Shown piece by piece: positions 1-7,236 of a stretch of DNA of 14,118 nucleotides. Made by a program: the position numbers and the translations under genes. The DNA lies in NCBI GenBank assembly GCA_021779775.1, contig JAJYAB010000014.1, forward strand, positions 1 through 14,118, in the 5' to 3' direction. Under the pieces are notes generated by a model. It did not search any database. It was given only the letters and a program-made list of their open reading frames with translations, and was not told the DNA's origin. Positions within the stretch are counted from its first letter, which is position 1. Every line of letters begins with the position of its first letter. This stretch comes from Actinomycetes bacterium. GTDB lineage: Bacteria; Actinomycetota; Acidimicrobiia; Acidimicrobiales; UBA8190.

Positions 1-445
1 TCGGGTCGTACACCCGGACATCCCCCAGTCGCTGTCGCCAGCCGGCGGTCGCCCGCGCCAGGTCGCCTTTGACCGACGCTGCCAGGACCGGACCGGACCA
101 TTCGATCAGAGCCGGAACGGCCAGCCCGGTCGTCTTGTAGCTCTGGGTCGGCCCGACCACCAGGAGCGAGTGGCCGCGCTCGACAGCCACCAGGCTCCGG
201 CCGGCCGATCCGATCACCAAGCGGCCGGAGCCGGCACCGCTGACCCGCAGGGGAGCGATGTCGCGGCGGGTGGCCCAACGTGCCGGATCGTCGCCGGGTG
301 CACCGAAGCGGCGTCCCGCGACCCTCCCCATGCCCGCGTCGCGCCGACCGGCGCCCCGGCCTCCGCCCGATCCGCGGGCGGGCGCGGTGGCCCACCATCC
401 CACCGCCAGTAGCGACGCAGCCACCAGTTGGAGAAGCACCCGCAC
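1..445 (-). CDS. VirD4/TraG-like type IV secretion coupling ATPase, N-terminal part (runs off left edge)
   Basis: Only the first 148 residues lie in the window. Residues 3-20 form a hydrophobic segment fitting the N-terminal membrane anchor of coupling proteins. An Arg/Gly-rich linker follows, then a conserved block ending in a Walker A-like P-loop, GPTQSYKT (residues 98-105), and downstream VLAASVKGDL, which matches the start of the nucleotide-binding domain in actinobacterial conjugative DNA-transfer (VirD4/TraG) ATPases. In that family the hexameric ATPase brings DNA or protein substrates to the secretion channel at the inner face of the membrane. I chose the GTG at 443-445, 2 nt after the stop of the VirB4-like gene (TGATCGTG); a second in-frame GTG lies two codons later. 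It is the last gene of the secretion operon seen here. Family assignment is good; the C-terminal Walker B and any accessory domain are outside the window. Confidence 0.8.
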   Translation of the reverse strand, partial: MRVLLQLVAASLLAVGWWATAPARGSGGGRGAGRRDAGMGRVAGRRFGAPGDDPARWATRRDIAPLRVSGAGSGRLVIGSAGRSLVAVERGHSLLVVGPTQSYKTTGLAVPALIEWSGPVLAASVKGDLARATAGWRQRLGDVRVYDP

Positions 446-447
446 GA

Positions 448-1746
448 TCAGGCCCGGAGCATCCGGCTGTCGGTGTCGATCAGGCCCACCTCGGACGGGG
501 ACAGCCGGTGCTCGACCAGGAACGACCGGCTCCCAACCTTCCACAGGCCGACGCCGCGGCGCAGCTGCGGCACGAGCTCCGCCTCGGTGGAGGACAATCC
601 GAGCAGCCGGGCGGCCAGCTCCACCTCGCCTGCCGGTTGCGCGTACACGATCCGCGTCTCCGAGTCGGCCAGCAGTCCCTGGGCCAGGTTGGCCTGCTCG
701 GATCCGGCAGGGCCGCCCGACTGCAGGTCCGACACCCGGTGGAGCACGACCATGTTGGCCACCCCCCAGGCCCGGGCCAGCTTCCACGATGCCTGCAGCC
801 ACCGGGCCACCTCCAGGTTCCTCAAGATGGCCCATGCCTCGTCGACGACCAGCAGCACGCCCGACGTCACTCCCTGCTGCAACCGGGTCTGCAGCCACGC
901 GGTGGCGCAGGTCATGAGGACGCCGAGCGCCGCCGAGTGGTAGACAGCCGACAGGTCGAGCACCACCAGTGGCCCGTCGAGATCGATCCCCGGCGTGGTC
1001 GGCCCGTCGAACATGCCGCAGAGGTCGCCGGTCACCAGCCGACGCAGCTCGAGCGCCACCTGCCGCCCATCGGCCGCCAAGCCGGCGGCGTCGGTGCGTA
1101 CAGCGGCGGCCGTCTGGGCGGTCGGGGCGAGGAGCGCGTCGACCACGTCGGGGAGGGTGGGCACCGACGTGGACCCGGTGGAGACCGCTGTCACACCCAG
1201 CTCGACGGCGGTCCGCTCGGTGGGAGCCAAGGCACGGCCCAGGCCGGCGGCGGCCAGCGACACCAGCAGCTCGGCACGGCGCCGCGCCGTCTCCCCGTGC
1301 CCGCTCCGGCCGCCGGCCTCGCTCCGGACCGCCAACCCGCTCCGACCGCCGGGACCATGGGCCAGACCGATCCCGGGCGCGTCGAGCGGGTTGAGCCGGA
1401 CATGCCCGCCGGGGCGCAGCGACAGCGGGGTCACCCCCCATGCCTCGGCCAGCGGCCCATACTCGCCCTTCGGGTCGACGACCCAGGCACGGCGACCGAA
1501 AACCGCCTGACGCCACAGGTAGGTCTTCACCAGGGCGCTCTTGCCCCGGCCAATCTGCCCGAAGACGACAAGGTTGGGGTTCGTCAGCACCCCGTCGCGG
1601 TACAGCTCGAACGGGTCGTAGGCGAACACCCCCCCGAGCAGGTCGCGGCCGACGACCACCCCGCTGGCGCCGAGGCCCGGCTCGGCGGCAAACGGGTAGA
1701 CGGCACCCAGGTGCCGGGTCGTGACCTGGTGCGCGGCGCGGCCCAC
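448..1746 (-). CDS. VirB4-like type IV secretion ATPase (motor domain only)
   Basis: This 432-residue protein matches the ATPase half of VirB4/TraC-type secretion motors as found in actinobacterial conjugative elements. Visible motifs are a Walker A P-loop GQIGRGKS (63-70), the block VVDPKGEY (89-96) typical of VirB4 and TraG-like ATPases, and a Walker B segment GVLLVVDEAW with D302 and E303. The region VLHRVSDLQ (334-342) resembles the conserved sensor segment after Walker B. VirB4 proteins power pilus or channel assembly and substrate transfer at the inner membrane face. It is shorter than a full VirB4 (about 800 residues) and lacks the usual N-terminal domain, which is probably supplied by the SCO6880-family gene just upstream. 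The GTG start at 1744-1746 follows that gene's stop by 2 nt, and the stop is followed 2 nt later by the coupling-protein start, so the genes are probably translationally coupled. Confidence 0.85.
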   Translation of the reverse strand: MGRAAHQVTTRHLGAVYPFAAEPGLGASGVVVGRDLLGGVFAYDPFELYRDGVLTNPNLVVFGQIGRGKSALVKTYLWRQAVFGRRAWVVDPKGEYGPLAEAWGVTPLSLRPGGHVRLNPLDAPGIGLAHGPGGRSGLAVRSEAGGRSGHGETARRRAELLVSLAAAGLGRALAPTERTAVELGVTAVSTGSTSVPTLPDVVDALLAPTAQTAAAVRTDAAGLAADGRQVALELRRLVTGDLCGMFDGPTTPGIDLDGPLVVLDLSAVYHSAALGVLMTCATAWLQTRLQQGVTSGVLLVVDEAWAILRNLEVARWLQASWKLARAWGVANMVVLHRVSDLQSGGPAGSEQANLAQGLLADSETRIVYAQPAGEVELAARLLGLSSTEAELVPQLRRGVGLWKVGSRSFLVEHRLSPSEVGLIDTDSRMLRA

Positions 1747-1748
1747 GG

Positions 1749-3221
1749 TCAGCGGAGCCCGTGCCCGATCGGCAGGGTGGCGGCCAGAGCGTCGAGCTGG
1801 TCGCCGAAGCAGCGCCGCAGCTCCAGCGAGGCTTGACCAGCAGTCTGCTCGACACGCCCGCAGGCTGCCTGTAGCGCCTCAGGATCCTCGGCGCTGACCG
1901 TCACGTATGCAGAGAAGCGGTACTGCCCGTGGCCATCGGCCAGCTCGCCTTCACGCCGGGCCAGCACGTCATGTTCGCGCCGCTGGCGTGCCGTGGCCAG
2001 GAAGCCGCCCCGCCGGCGCAGCTCCGCGTCTGCCACGCCCGCCGTGCGGGCCTGCTCCACCTGGCGGGCGGCTCGAAGCGGAGCGACCGGCTCCATCACC
2101 ACCGACACCGCACGCCGGACCCCCGTCATGAGCAGCAGCGGGGCCAGGAAGTCCGGGGCCACGTCGAGCCGGGGCCATTCGGCAACCCAGTAGGTGACGT
2201 GCCACAGGTCATCGACCTGCGCCGACGACCAGAGGGGCCGGGCCATCTGCGGCCACGGCCGGGGTTGGCGTCGATCGTGGTCTCCCGGCGTGGGGACACT
2301 GGTGAAGCCGCGCCGCACCGCGGCAGCCAGCGGGTGGGGCGCCAGGGCTGGCCCGGCACGGACACCGGCATCCGCCAGCCGGCGCCGAAGAGCGGCGACC
2401 TCGCGCAGCAGCACGGTGCAAGCGCCTCCGTCGCCTCCGCCCGCCGTGCGGACGGCCCGGGCGGCCCGGCCGCCGTGCACCGCCACCGCCACCAAGACCT
2501 CATGACGGCTCGTGACCGGTGGCACCGCAGCCAGCAGCTCGTCGTAGCTGCGTCCCGCTGCGGTGTCGCCGGACAGCCGGCGCCGCTGCCCGGCGTCGGC
2601 GACCAACTGGTCGCCGCGCTCGGGGACCGCTCGTTCCACCCACTGCAGCCGGTGCACGACGGATCCCTGGCGTGCCATCGAGGCCAGCACCCCGGCCCAG
2701 CCACCCACCTGGCGGGCCTGCTCCGCCTCGCTACCGAGCACGAAGCCGGGCCCCGTCGCCGCCATCACCGCGGTGTAGGTGCGGGCGCGGCGATCGACCA
2801 GCACACCGGCCACCCGGCCGCGTCCGGCCGCTGCCGACAGGTCGGGCGGCGGGGCGGAACCGGCATCGAAGCCGGTCGGGTCCACGTCGACCGGCATGAG
2901 GTCGATGCCGCTGAACGGGCCGGGCCGCAAGCCGTGCAGGCGGCGCGCCATGTCGTCGGCAGCGAACCTGAGCACATCGGGGCACCACTCTTCCGCCGTC
3001 CGACCCGCCAGCGGCCACACCGCGACGAACGCCGCACCGCCGACGACGGCCACTGCGGCGCCGACGCCGGCCAGCGACGGCCAGGCCCGCAGGAGCCCGA
3101 CGCCGACGAGCAGCCCGGCTGCCAGGGCGATGACCTGTCCGCCACGCCACCCGGCAATCAGGCCCCGCCGTTCGAGCGGACCGAACCGGTAGCGGTGGAC
3201 GGCGGGATCGTCCTCGCTCAC
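1749..3221 (-). CDS. SCO6880-family type IV secretion protein (PrgI/VirB3-like N-terminus, VirB4 N-domain-like body)
   Basis: A 490-residue protein recognisable as the SCO6880 family found next to VirB4-like ATPases in actinobacterial integrative elements. After a short cytoplasmic N-terminus (YRFGPLERRG) come two closely spaced membrane segments (about 28-44 and 49-70), the topology of VirB3/PrgI proteins. The remaining 400 or so residues are soluble, rich in Ala and Arg, with no P-loop that I can see. By position this body could correspond to the non-ATPase N-terminal part of VirB4, making the protein plus its neighbour a split VirB3-VirB4; that is inference. The GTG start (3219-3221) overlaps the upstream TrbL-like stop in a 4-nt GTGA, a strong sign of coupled translation. 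The family name rests on gene order and the N-terminal sequence; biochemical function is not established. Confidence 0.75.
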   Translation of the reverse strand: MSEDDPAVHRYRFGPLERRGLIAGWRGGQVIALAAGLLVGVGLLRAWPSLAGVGAAVAVVGGAAFVAVWPLAGRTAEEWCPDVLRFAADDMARRLHGLRPGPFSGIDLMPVDVDPTGFDAGSAPPPDLSAAAGRGRVAGVLVDRRARTYTAVMAATGPGFVLGSEAEQARQVGGWAGVLASMARQGSVVHRLQWVERAVPERGDQLVADAGQRRRLSGDTAAGRSYDELLAAVPPVTSRHEVLVAVAVHGGRAARAVRTAGGGDGGACTVLLREVAALRRRLADAGVRAGPALAPHPLAAAVRRGFTSVPTPGDHDRRQPRPWPQMARPLWSSAQVDDLWHVTYWVAEWPRLDVAPDFLAPLLLMTGVRRAVSVVMEPVAPLRAARQVEQARTAGVADAELRRRGGFLATARQRREHDVLARREGELADGHGQYRFSAYVTVSAEDPEALQAACGRVEQTAGQASLELRRCFGDQLDALAATLPIGHGLR

Positions 3222-4468
3222 GACGCCTGCCCGCCCCTGGTGCCATCGCCGCTACTGACGCCGCTACTGTCCCCGCTACTGTCGGCGCCGCCAGAGACCT
3301 GGTCGAGGATCCGGGTGGCCTGCGTGCCGAGGTCGCCGCCGGGGAGCAGGCCCTCGGTCCCCGACGGGCCGCTCGGGGCGGCGTCGGTGCCGGTGGACGC
3401 ATGTCCACCGGCACCACCCACGGCCTGGGCCGCAGCGGCGGTGGACTGCGGATTGCCGACCACGGCGCCGACCGACGACCTTCCCATCTCGCCGATCGGC
3501 CCGGCAGCGGCGGCCAAGGCGCCGCCCGGGCCGCCGCTCACCGAACCCAGGATCACGCCCGCTGCCCGGACAGGCGCATGCGCCGCCTGCCGCATCCGGT
3601 GACGTGTCGACTCCAGATGGGCGACGGCACCGCCTTCGATCGCTGGCACCAGGCGCAACAGCGTGAACGGCGACACGGTCGCGATGAACAGCAGGGCGAG
3701 GCCGGTCACGACGCCGGCAAAACCGCCGCCCCCCGGTCCGCTCGCACCGCTGCCGCCAGCCACCGCTCCGGCTGCCAGCGAAAGCACCGCTGCCACCACC
3801 AGCTTGGACAGCAAGAGGGCGACCAGCGTGTCGGCGAGGCGCCGGCACCAGTGGGACACCGCCGGCCAGACGAGCGCCGCCAGGGCCAGCGGCAAGAACA
3901 GCACGGCAGCCGATACCGCCGCCGAGCGGACCACCAGCTCGAGCCAGAGCGTCAGGGCGGCCACGGCGGCCAGCAGCCCTCCGAGGAACAAGACGAACCC
4001 CGGTACCGTCGGGTCACCCAGGCCGGTGGCGCTCAGGAAGCTGACGAGCGGAGCCAGCACATTGCCGGAGTCGGCTCCTGCACCCGCCAGCACCCGGGCC
4101 GACAGGGCGTCGGTCAGCGCCAGGCCCAGCCGCACGAGCACCACCACGACGCCGGTCAGCAGCATGGCCAGGGGCAGCTGGACCATGACGGCACGGAGCA
4201 CCATGCCGGCATCTTGGCGGAGCACCGCCTGGAGGACGGTGCAGCACAGCATCGGCAGGACGACGGCGCCGGCCAGCGACACCATGACCGCCTGGTGCTC
4301 GGCGAACCATCTCGTGTCGAGCGGGACGGTGGTCGTCGCCGACATAGCGTGTCCGACCTGGTCGAGCAACCAGACCGCCCCGTCGGCTACCCAGCGCCCG
4401 GCGGCACCGAACACCGCCCCGATACCGGCACCGGCCAGCCCGCCGACAATGCCGGAGGTGAGGCTCAC
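3218..4468 (-). CDS. TrbL/VirB6-like polytopic membrane protein of the type IV secretion system
   Basis: This 416-residue protein has about seven hydrophobic segments in its first 300 residues and then a low-complexity Gly/Ala/Ser-rich cytoplasmic or extracellular tail, the usual shape of TrbL/VirB6-type inner-membrane channel components. Near the end of the membrane region is the stretch FIATVSPFTLLRLVPAIEGG, typical of actinobacterial conjugal transfer TrbL-like proteins. I place the start at GTG 4466-4468, because it overlaps the stop of the upstream gene as GTGA. The frame stays open upstream to 4846 but there it reads antisense-like, low-quality sequence across the preceding gene. The C-terminal tail carries three 12-bp repeats coding for D/V-S-S-G units. 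TrbL proteins line the inner-membrane part of the DNA-transfer channel in conjugation systems; the role here is inferred from topology and operon position. Confidence 0.75.
   Translation of the reverse strand: MSLTSGIVGGLAGAGIGAVFGAAGRWVADGAVWLLDQVGHAMSATTTVPLDTRWFAEHQAVMVSLAGAVVLPMLCCTVLQAVLRQDAGMVLRAVMVQLPLAMLLTGVVVVLVRLGLALTDALSARVLAGAGADSGNVLAPLVSFLSATGLGDPTVPGFVLFLGGLLAAVAALTLWLELVVRSAAVSAAVLFLPLALAALVWPAVSHWCRRLADTLVALLLSKLVVAAVLSLAAGAVAGGSGASGPGGGGFAGVVTGLALLFIATVSPFTLLRLVPAIEGGAVAHLESTRHRMRQAAHAPVRAAGVILGSVSGGPGGALAAAAGPIGEMGRSSVGAVVGNPQSTAAAAQAVGGAGGHASTGTDAAPSGPSGTEGLLPGGDLGTQATRILDQVSGGADSSGDSSGVSSGDGTRGGQAS
3248..3283 (-). repeat. Three tandem 12-bp repeats in the tail of the TrbL-like gene
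   Basis: Units at 3248-3259, 3260-3271 and 3272-3283 share the core CCGCTACTG and differ by one or two bases at the ends. On the coding strand they encode DSSG, DSSG and VSSG near the C-terminus. Such in-frame repeats can expand or shrink by slippage without breaking the gene. Confidence 0.85.
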
Positions 4469-4773
4469 TTGACCTCTTGACCCATATGGAAGAAGAAGTT
4501 GACGAGGGCGGGAGCAGCACCGATCAGCAGGGCCGCCACGCCCGACACAAGGACGGCACGCCGGCCGGTGAACGACTGCTGGTAGTTCTGCGAGTGCGAG
4601 CCGAGTGCCCAGATCCCCGCCCCCACCAGCAAGCCGGCGAGGGCCAGCACCAAAGCCCAGGCCCCGAGCCCGTTGGTGAGCTGCTGCAGGACAGCGCCAC
4701 CGGGCAGCCCGCCTGGGTTCGGCTGCAACTGCACGTCCATCGCCAGCATCGGTGTTGCCCACCACGCGGCCAT
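4465..4773 (-). CDS. DUF6112-family small membrane protein, probable pilin-like (VirB2/TrbC-type) subunit
   Basis: A 102-residue protein with two membrane helices (about 36-58 and 72-94) joined by a short polar loop containing SQNYQQSFTGRRAVLVSG, and preceded by a Pro/Gly turn (NPGGLPGG). I recognise this pattern as the DUF6112 family, regularly found at the head of actinobacterial conjugation operons with TrbL and SCO6880 genes. The two-helix hairpin and small size match VirB2/TrbC pilin-like subunits; that role is inference. There is no clear cleavable signal peptide. The ATG start at 4771-4773 is preceded by two AGGAGG elements (4778-4783 and 4786-4791 on the complementary strand), the strongest ribosome-binding signal in the window, consistent with high expression of a structural subunit. 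Its stop overlaps the next gene's start by 4 nt. Confidence 0.75.
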   Translation of the reverse strand: MAAWWATPMLAMDVQLQPNPGGLPGGAVLQQLTNGLGAWALVLALAGLLVGAGIWALGSHSQNYQQSFTGRRAVLVSGVAALLIGAAPALVNFFFHMGQEVK

Positions 4774-4817
4774 CGAGCCTCCTCGCCTCCTGGCGCCCGC
4801 ACGGCGCCCTCAACTGC

Positions 4818-4846
4818 ACGTTAGAGGCCTTCCCAACCCCTTGCAA
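4818..4846 (-). promoter_or_regulatory. Probable sigma70-type promoter of the type IV secretion operon
   Basis: On the minus strand a -35-like TTGCAA (4846-4841) is followed after exactly 17 bp by TAACGT (4823-4818), which fits the TAnnnT -10 pattern of actinobacteria. Transcription would start near 4811 and leave a leader of about 38 nt holding the two AGGAGG elements before the ATG at 4773. The patch around 4841-4875 is markedly more AT-rich than its surroundings. Assignment is by eye only. Confidence 0.5.
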
Positions 4847-4952
4847 TACTTTCTATGGTGTTTCATGTATTCCTGCTGCTGGCTGCGGCAGTTGGCCTGG
4901 CCTGGAAGCGCTGCAGGCGGCCGGCTCCCCTGCTGCAGGCCGACCGCCTGCC

Positions 4953-6227
4953 ATGCTGGAGACGGTGCTCGCCTCCTCCATCTCGCAGACGACGGGCGAA
5001 ACAGTCCTCGGTGCAGTGGTAGCGGCTGCGCTGATCGCCGTGGTCGTCGCGGCGGCCCTGGGCCGACGCTCCGGGCGCCGCGGGCTCGAGCAACGACTCT
5101 CCGCCCTGTCCTCCCGCCTCGGCATCGACGCGCCGCAGCAGAACCCGGCCGGGATCGAACCGGCGTTGCACCATCTCGAGCTCGTCACCGACCGGGCAGC
5201 AGAAGCCGTCGCCGAGTCCTCCGCCGATGCCATGCGGCTGCGGCGCGCCCTCGACACGCTCCCCCAGGGGGTCATCGTGTGCGACGAGGAGGGCAAGGTC
5301 GTGTTCCGCAACGCCCGGGCCGCCGGCCTGATGGACGGGCGCCACGGCGATGCGCTGGCCGCCCAGGCCGTGGTCGACCTCCTCGGCTCGACCTGGCAGA
5401 AGGGCAACGCCGAGCGGACGCTCGATCTCTACGGCCCGCCCAGGCGGACCCTGGCGGTGCGGACCGAGCTCGTCGACGACGGCCGCCGCGCCCTCGGGGT
5501 CATCGCCGTGATCGACGACGTGTCCGAGCACCGCCGGCTCGAGGAGATCCGACGCGACTTCGTGGCCAACGTCAGCCACGAGCTGAAGACGCCCATGGGG
5601 GCGCTGGGCCTGCTCGCCGAGACGCTCGTCTCCGAAGGCGACCCGGCCGTGGCCCAGCGCCTGTCCAGCCGGATCCACACCGAGGCGTTCCGGGTCAGCC
5701 GGATCATCGACGACCTGCTCGACCTGTCTCGCATCGAGTCGGAGGAAGTACCGCCACGCGAGCCGGTCCTCGTCAGCCTGGTCATGGCCGAGGCAGCCGA
5801 GCGGATGCGTGCTGCTGCCGAGCAGTGCGGCGTGGACCTGGCCATCTCGGAGCCCGATCCGCCCGTGACGGTGATGGCCGATCGGCGCCAGCTGGTCTCG
5901 GCTCTGGCGAACCTCATCGAGAACGCCGTCAAGTTCTCCTACGACGGTGGCACCGTCGGCTTCCGCGGCTCGTCAGCCGGTGAGGAGGTGGTCCTCGAGG
6001 TGGAGGACAAGGGGGTGGGCATCCCCTCGCGTGACCTCGAGCGGATCTTCGAGCGTTTCTACCGCGTCGACCAGGGCCGGAGCCGGCAGACCGGCGGGAC
6101 CGGGCTCGGGCTCTCCATCGTGCGACACGTGGCGGCCAACCACGGGGGCCGGGTGGAGGTCGACTCCCGCGAAGGTGAGGGCTCGACGTTCCGGCTGATC
6201 CTTCCGTTGAATATCGAGGTCGCGTGA
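4953..6227 (+). CDS. senX3: SenX3-like sensor histidine kinase
   Basis: A 424-residue membrane-bound kinase. Residues 15-37 are a single membrane helix following a very short N-terminus, so there is no sizeable extracellular sensor, as in SenX3/PhoR-type kinases. A linker leads to a PAS-like domain (about 98-190; LPQGVIVCDEEGKVVFRN), then the dimerisation box FVANVSHELKTP with phosphoacceptor H209, the N box with N324 (ANLIENAVKF), the G1 box DKGVGIP (352-358), an F box (IFERFYR) and the G2 box GGTGLGLSIV (381-390). All catalytic motifs are intact. In mycobacteria SenX3-RegX3 responds to phosphate limitation through PhoU and the Pst transporter; neither is visible here, so the signal is not proven. 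I chose ATG 4953, just ahead of the membrane helix; the frame is open back to 4752, but that extension has no kinase-like sequence. The gene is divergent from the secretion operon and overlaps the response regulator by 1 nt. Confidence 0.88.
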   Translation: MLETVLASSISQTTGETVLGAVVAAALIAVVVAAALGRRSGRRGLEQRLSALSSRLGIDAPQQNPAGIEPALHHLELVTDRAAEAVAESSADAMRLRRALDTLPQGVIVCDEEGKVVFRNARAAGLMDGRHGDALAAQAVVDLLGSTWQKGNAERTLDLYGPPRRTLAVRTELVDDGRRALGVIAVIDDVSEHRRLEEIRRDFVANVSHELKTPMGALGLLAETLVSEGDPAVAQRLSSRIHTEAFRVSRIIDDLLDLSRIESEEVPPREPVLVSLVMAEAAERMRAAAEQCGVDLAISEPDPPVTVMADRRQLVSALANLIENAVKFSYDGGTVGFRGSSAGEEVVLEVEDKGVGIPSRDLERIFERFYRVDQGRSRQTGGTGLGLSIVRHVAANHGGRVEVDSREGEGSTFRLILPLNIEVA

Positions 6228-7000
6228 TGGCCGGTCCCCGCGCCAGGACCCAGGCCGCCCCGCCGGCGATGGCGCGACCGGTGTCCGTCCTGCTCGCCGA
6301 GGACGAGGAGGGGTTCGTCGAGGCACTGGTGATCGGCCTCGCCCGGGAGGGGTTCGCCGTGACCGTGGCCCGCGACGGCACGGAGGCCCTCGCACTGTTC
6401 GAAGCGACGGATCCCGATCTGGTGCTCCTCGACATCATGCTGCCCAAGCTGTCGGGGATCGACGTGTGCCGGGCCATCCGAGCCCAGTCGTCGGTGCCGA
6501 TCATCATGGTGACGGCCAAAGGCACCGAGATCGACACCGTGGTGGGGCTCGAGGTCGGAGCCGACGACTACGTGACCAAGCCGTACCGGCTGCGCGAGCT
6601 GGTGGCTCGCATGCACGCCGTGCTTCGCCGTGCTCCCCACGCTGCCGACGCCGGCGGTGGCCACGAGGCGAAGGACGCCGACGAGGGGACGGCGGTCACC
6701 GTAGGCGACGTGCGGGTGGATCCCGAGCGGCACCGGGTCTTCGTCCGGGGCGAGGAGGTCCACCTCCGGCGCAAGGAGTTCGAGCTCCTCGCGCTGCTCA
6801 TGTCTCACGCCGGCCGGGTGCTCACCCGAGACACCCTGATCGACCGGGTGTGGGGAACCGACTACGTCGGCGACACGAAGACGCTCGACGTGCACATCAA
6901 GCGGCTCCGGGCCCACGTGGAGACCGACGCGTCGTCGCCGACGAGCATCACCACCGTGCGGGGTGTGGGCTACCGGTTCGAGATGCCCCGGGGCCAGTGA
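6227..7000 (+). CDS. regX3: RegX3-like OmpR/PhoB-family response regulator
   Basis: A 257-residue two-domain regulator. The receiver domain (about 16-135) has the acidic pocket AEDEE, the phosphoacceptor D69 in VLLDIMLP, T96 in MVTAKG and K118 in VTKPYR. A 20-residue acidic/Gly linker leads to a winged-helix DNA-binding domain (about 157-253) with RRKEFELLALLM, the recognition region TRDTLIDRVWG and the closing TTVRGVGYRFE. It is the partner of the kinase upstream: the stop and start share one base (TGATG). I prefer ATG 6227, because a GAGG at 6216-6219 lies 7 nt upstream. A GTG one codon earlier (6224) and an ATG at 6269, closer to the conserved domain, are alternatives. Its own stop is overlapped by the GTG of the Fur-like remnant. 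In relatives RegX3 activates phosphate-starvation genes; that link is from family knowledge only. Confidence 0.88.
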   Translation: MAGPRARTQAAPPAMARPVSVLLAEDEEGFVEALVIGLAREGFAVTVARDGTEALALFEATDPDLVLLDIMLPKLSGIDVCRAIRAQSSVPIIMVTAKGTEIDTVVGLEVGADDYVTKPYRLRELVARMHAVLRRAPHAADAGGGHEAKDADEGTAVTVGDVRVDPERHRVFVRGEEVHLRRKEFELLALLMSHAGRVLTRDTLIDRVWGTDYVGDTKTLDVHIKRLRAHVETDASSPTSITTVRGVGYRFEMPRGQ

Positions 7001-7031
7001 CCGAGCCTGGCCCCAGTGACCGAGCCTGGCC
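6994..7031 (+). repeat. Perfect 19-bp tandem duplication at the regX3 / Fur-remnant junction
   Basis: Positions 6994-7012 and 7013-7031 are identical (CCAGTGACCGAGCCTGGCC). The first copy carries the regX3 stop and the GTG of the small downstream frame. The second copy repeats the same start-like segment out of frame with it. It could be a slippage scar or the footprint of a deletion joining the two genes. Confidence 0.9.
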
Positions 7032-7236
7032 GACAGGCCACCAGGACCACCAGCACCTGGTGTGCGACCGTTGCGGTGCCGTCGTGGATGTTCCCGACGA
7101 CGTCTTCGACGAGGTAGCGGCTGCCAAGCGCCGTGCCTACGACTTCACCATCCGGCCCCACCACGTCGCCGTGCCAGGGCGCTGCCCGGCCGGTGCTCAG
7201 GCAGAACCGGCAACGACACGCGCCGAGCCCAGGTAG
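6997..7236 (+). pseudogene. Truncated Fur-family regulator: metal-binding half only
   Basis: A 79-codon frame beginning with GTG in a GTGA overlap with regX3. Residues 13-66 read like the C-terminal dimerisation and metal-binding domain of Fur/Zur/PerR proteins: a His-rich GHQDHQHLVCDRCG with the first zinc-type Cys pair (C23, C26), then a predicted helix and strand ending RPHHVAVPGRCPAG. The second Cys pair is broken, with C63 kept and the usual partner replaced by Gly66. The N-terminal winged-helix DNA-binding half (about 80 residues) is absent; upstream sequence in every frame is the regX3 gene. The last 40 bp are antisense to the 3' end of serS. I call it a remnant, probably created by a deletion whose junction carries the 19-bp duplication. 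It could alternatively be a deliberately shortened metal-binding protein made by coupled translation with RegX3; the broken Cys pair argues against that. Confidence 0.6.

Noticed and set aside
280..1836. Long plus-strand open frame (518 codons)
   Set aside because: It is antisense to the VirB4-like and VirD4-like genes, with no family features and a composition (runs of Arg, Pro, Gln, His) typical of shadow frames in GC-rich DNA.
1929..3602. Long plus-strand open frame (557 codons)
   Set aside because: It mirrors the SCO6880-family and TrbL-like genes in a shadow frame. The coupled GTGA junctions and membrane helices support the minus-strand genes.
4469..4846. Upstream extension of the TrbL-like gene to a 542-residue protein
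   Set aside because: The extension overlaps the whole DUF6112 gene in another frame and has no membrane or TrbL features; the GTGA overlap at 4465-4468 marks the start.
4752..4952. Upstream extension of the senX3 frame
   Set aside because: It runs across the promoter and ribosome-binding region of the divergent operon and shows no kinase-like sequence; the ATG at 4953 precedes the membrane helix at the expected distance.
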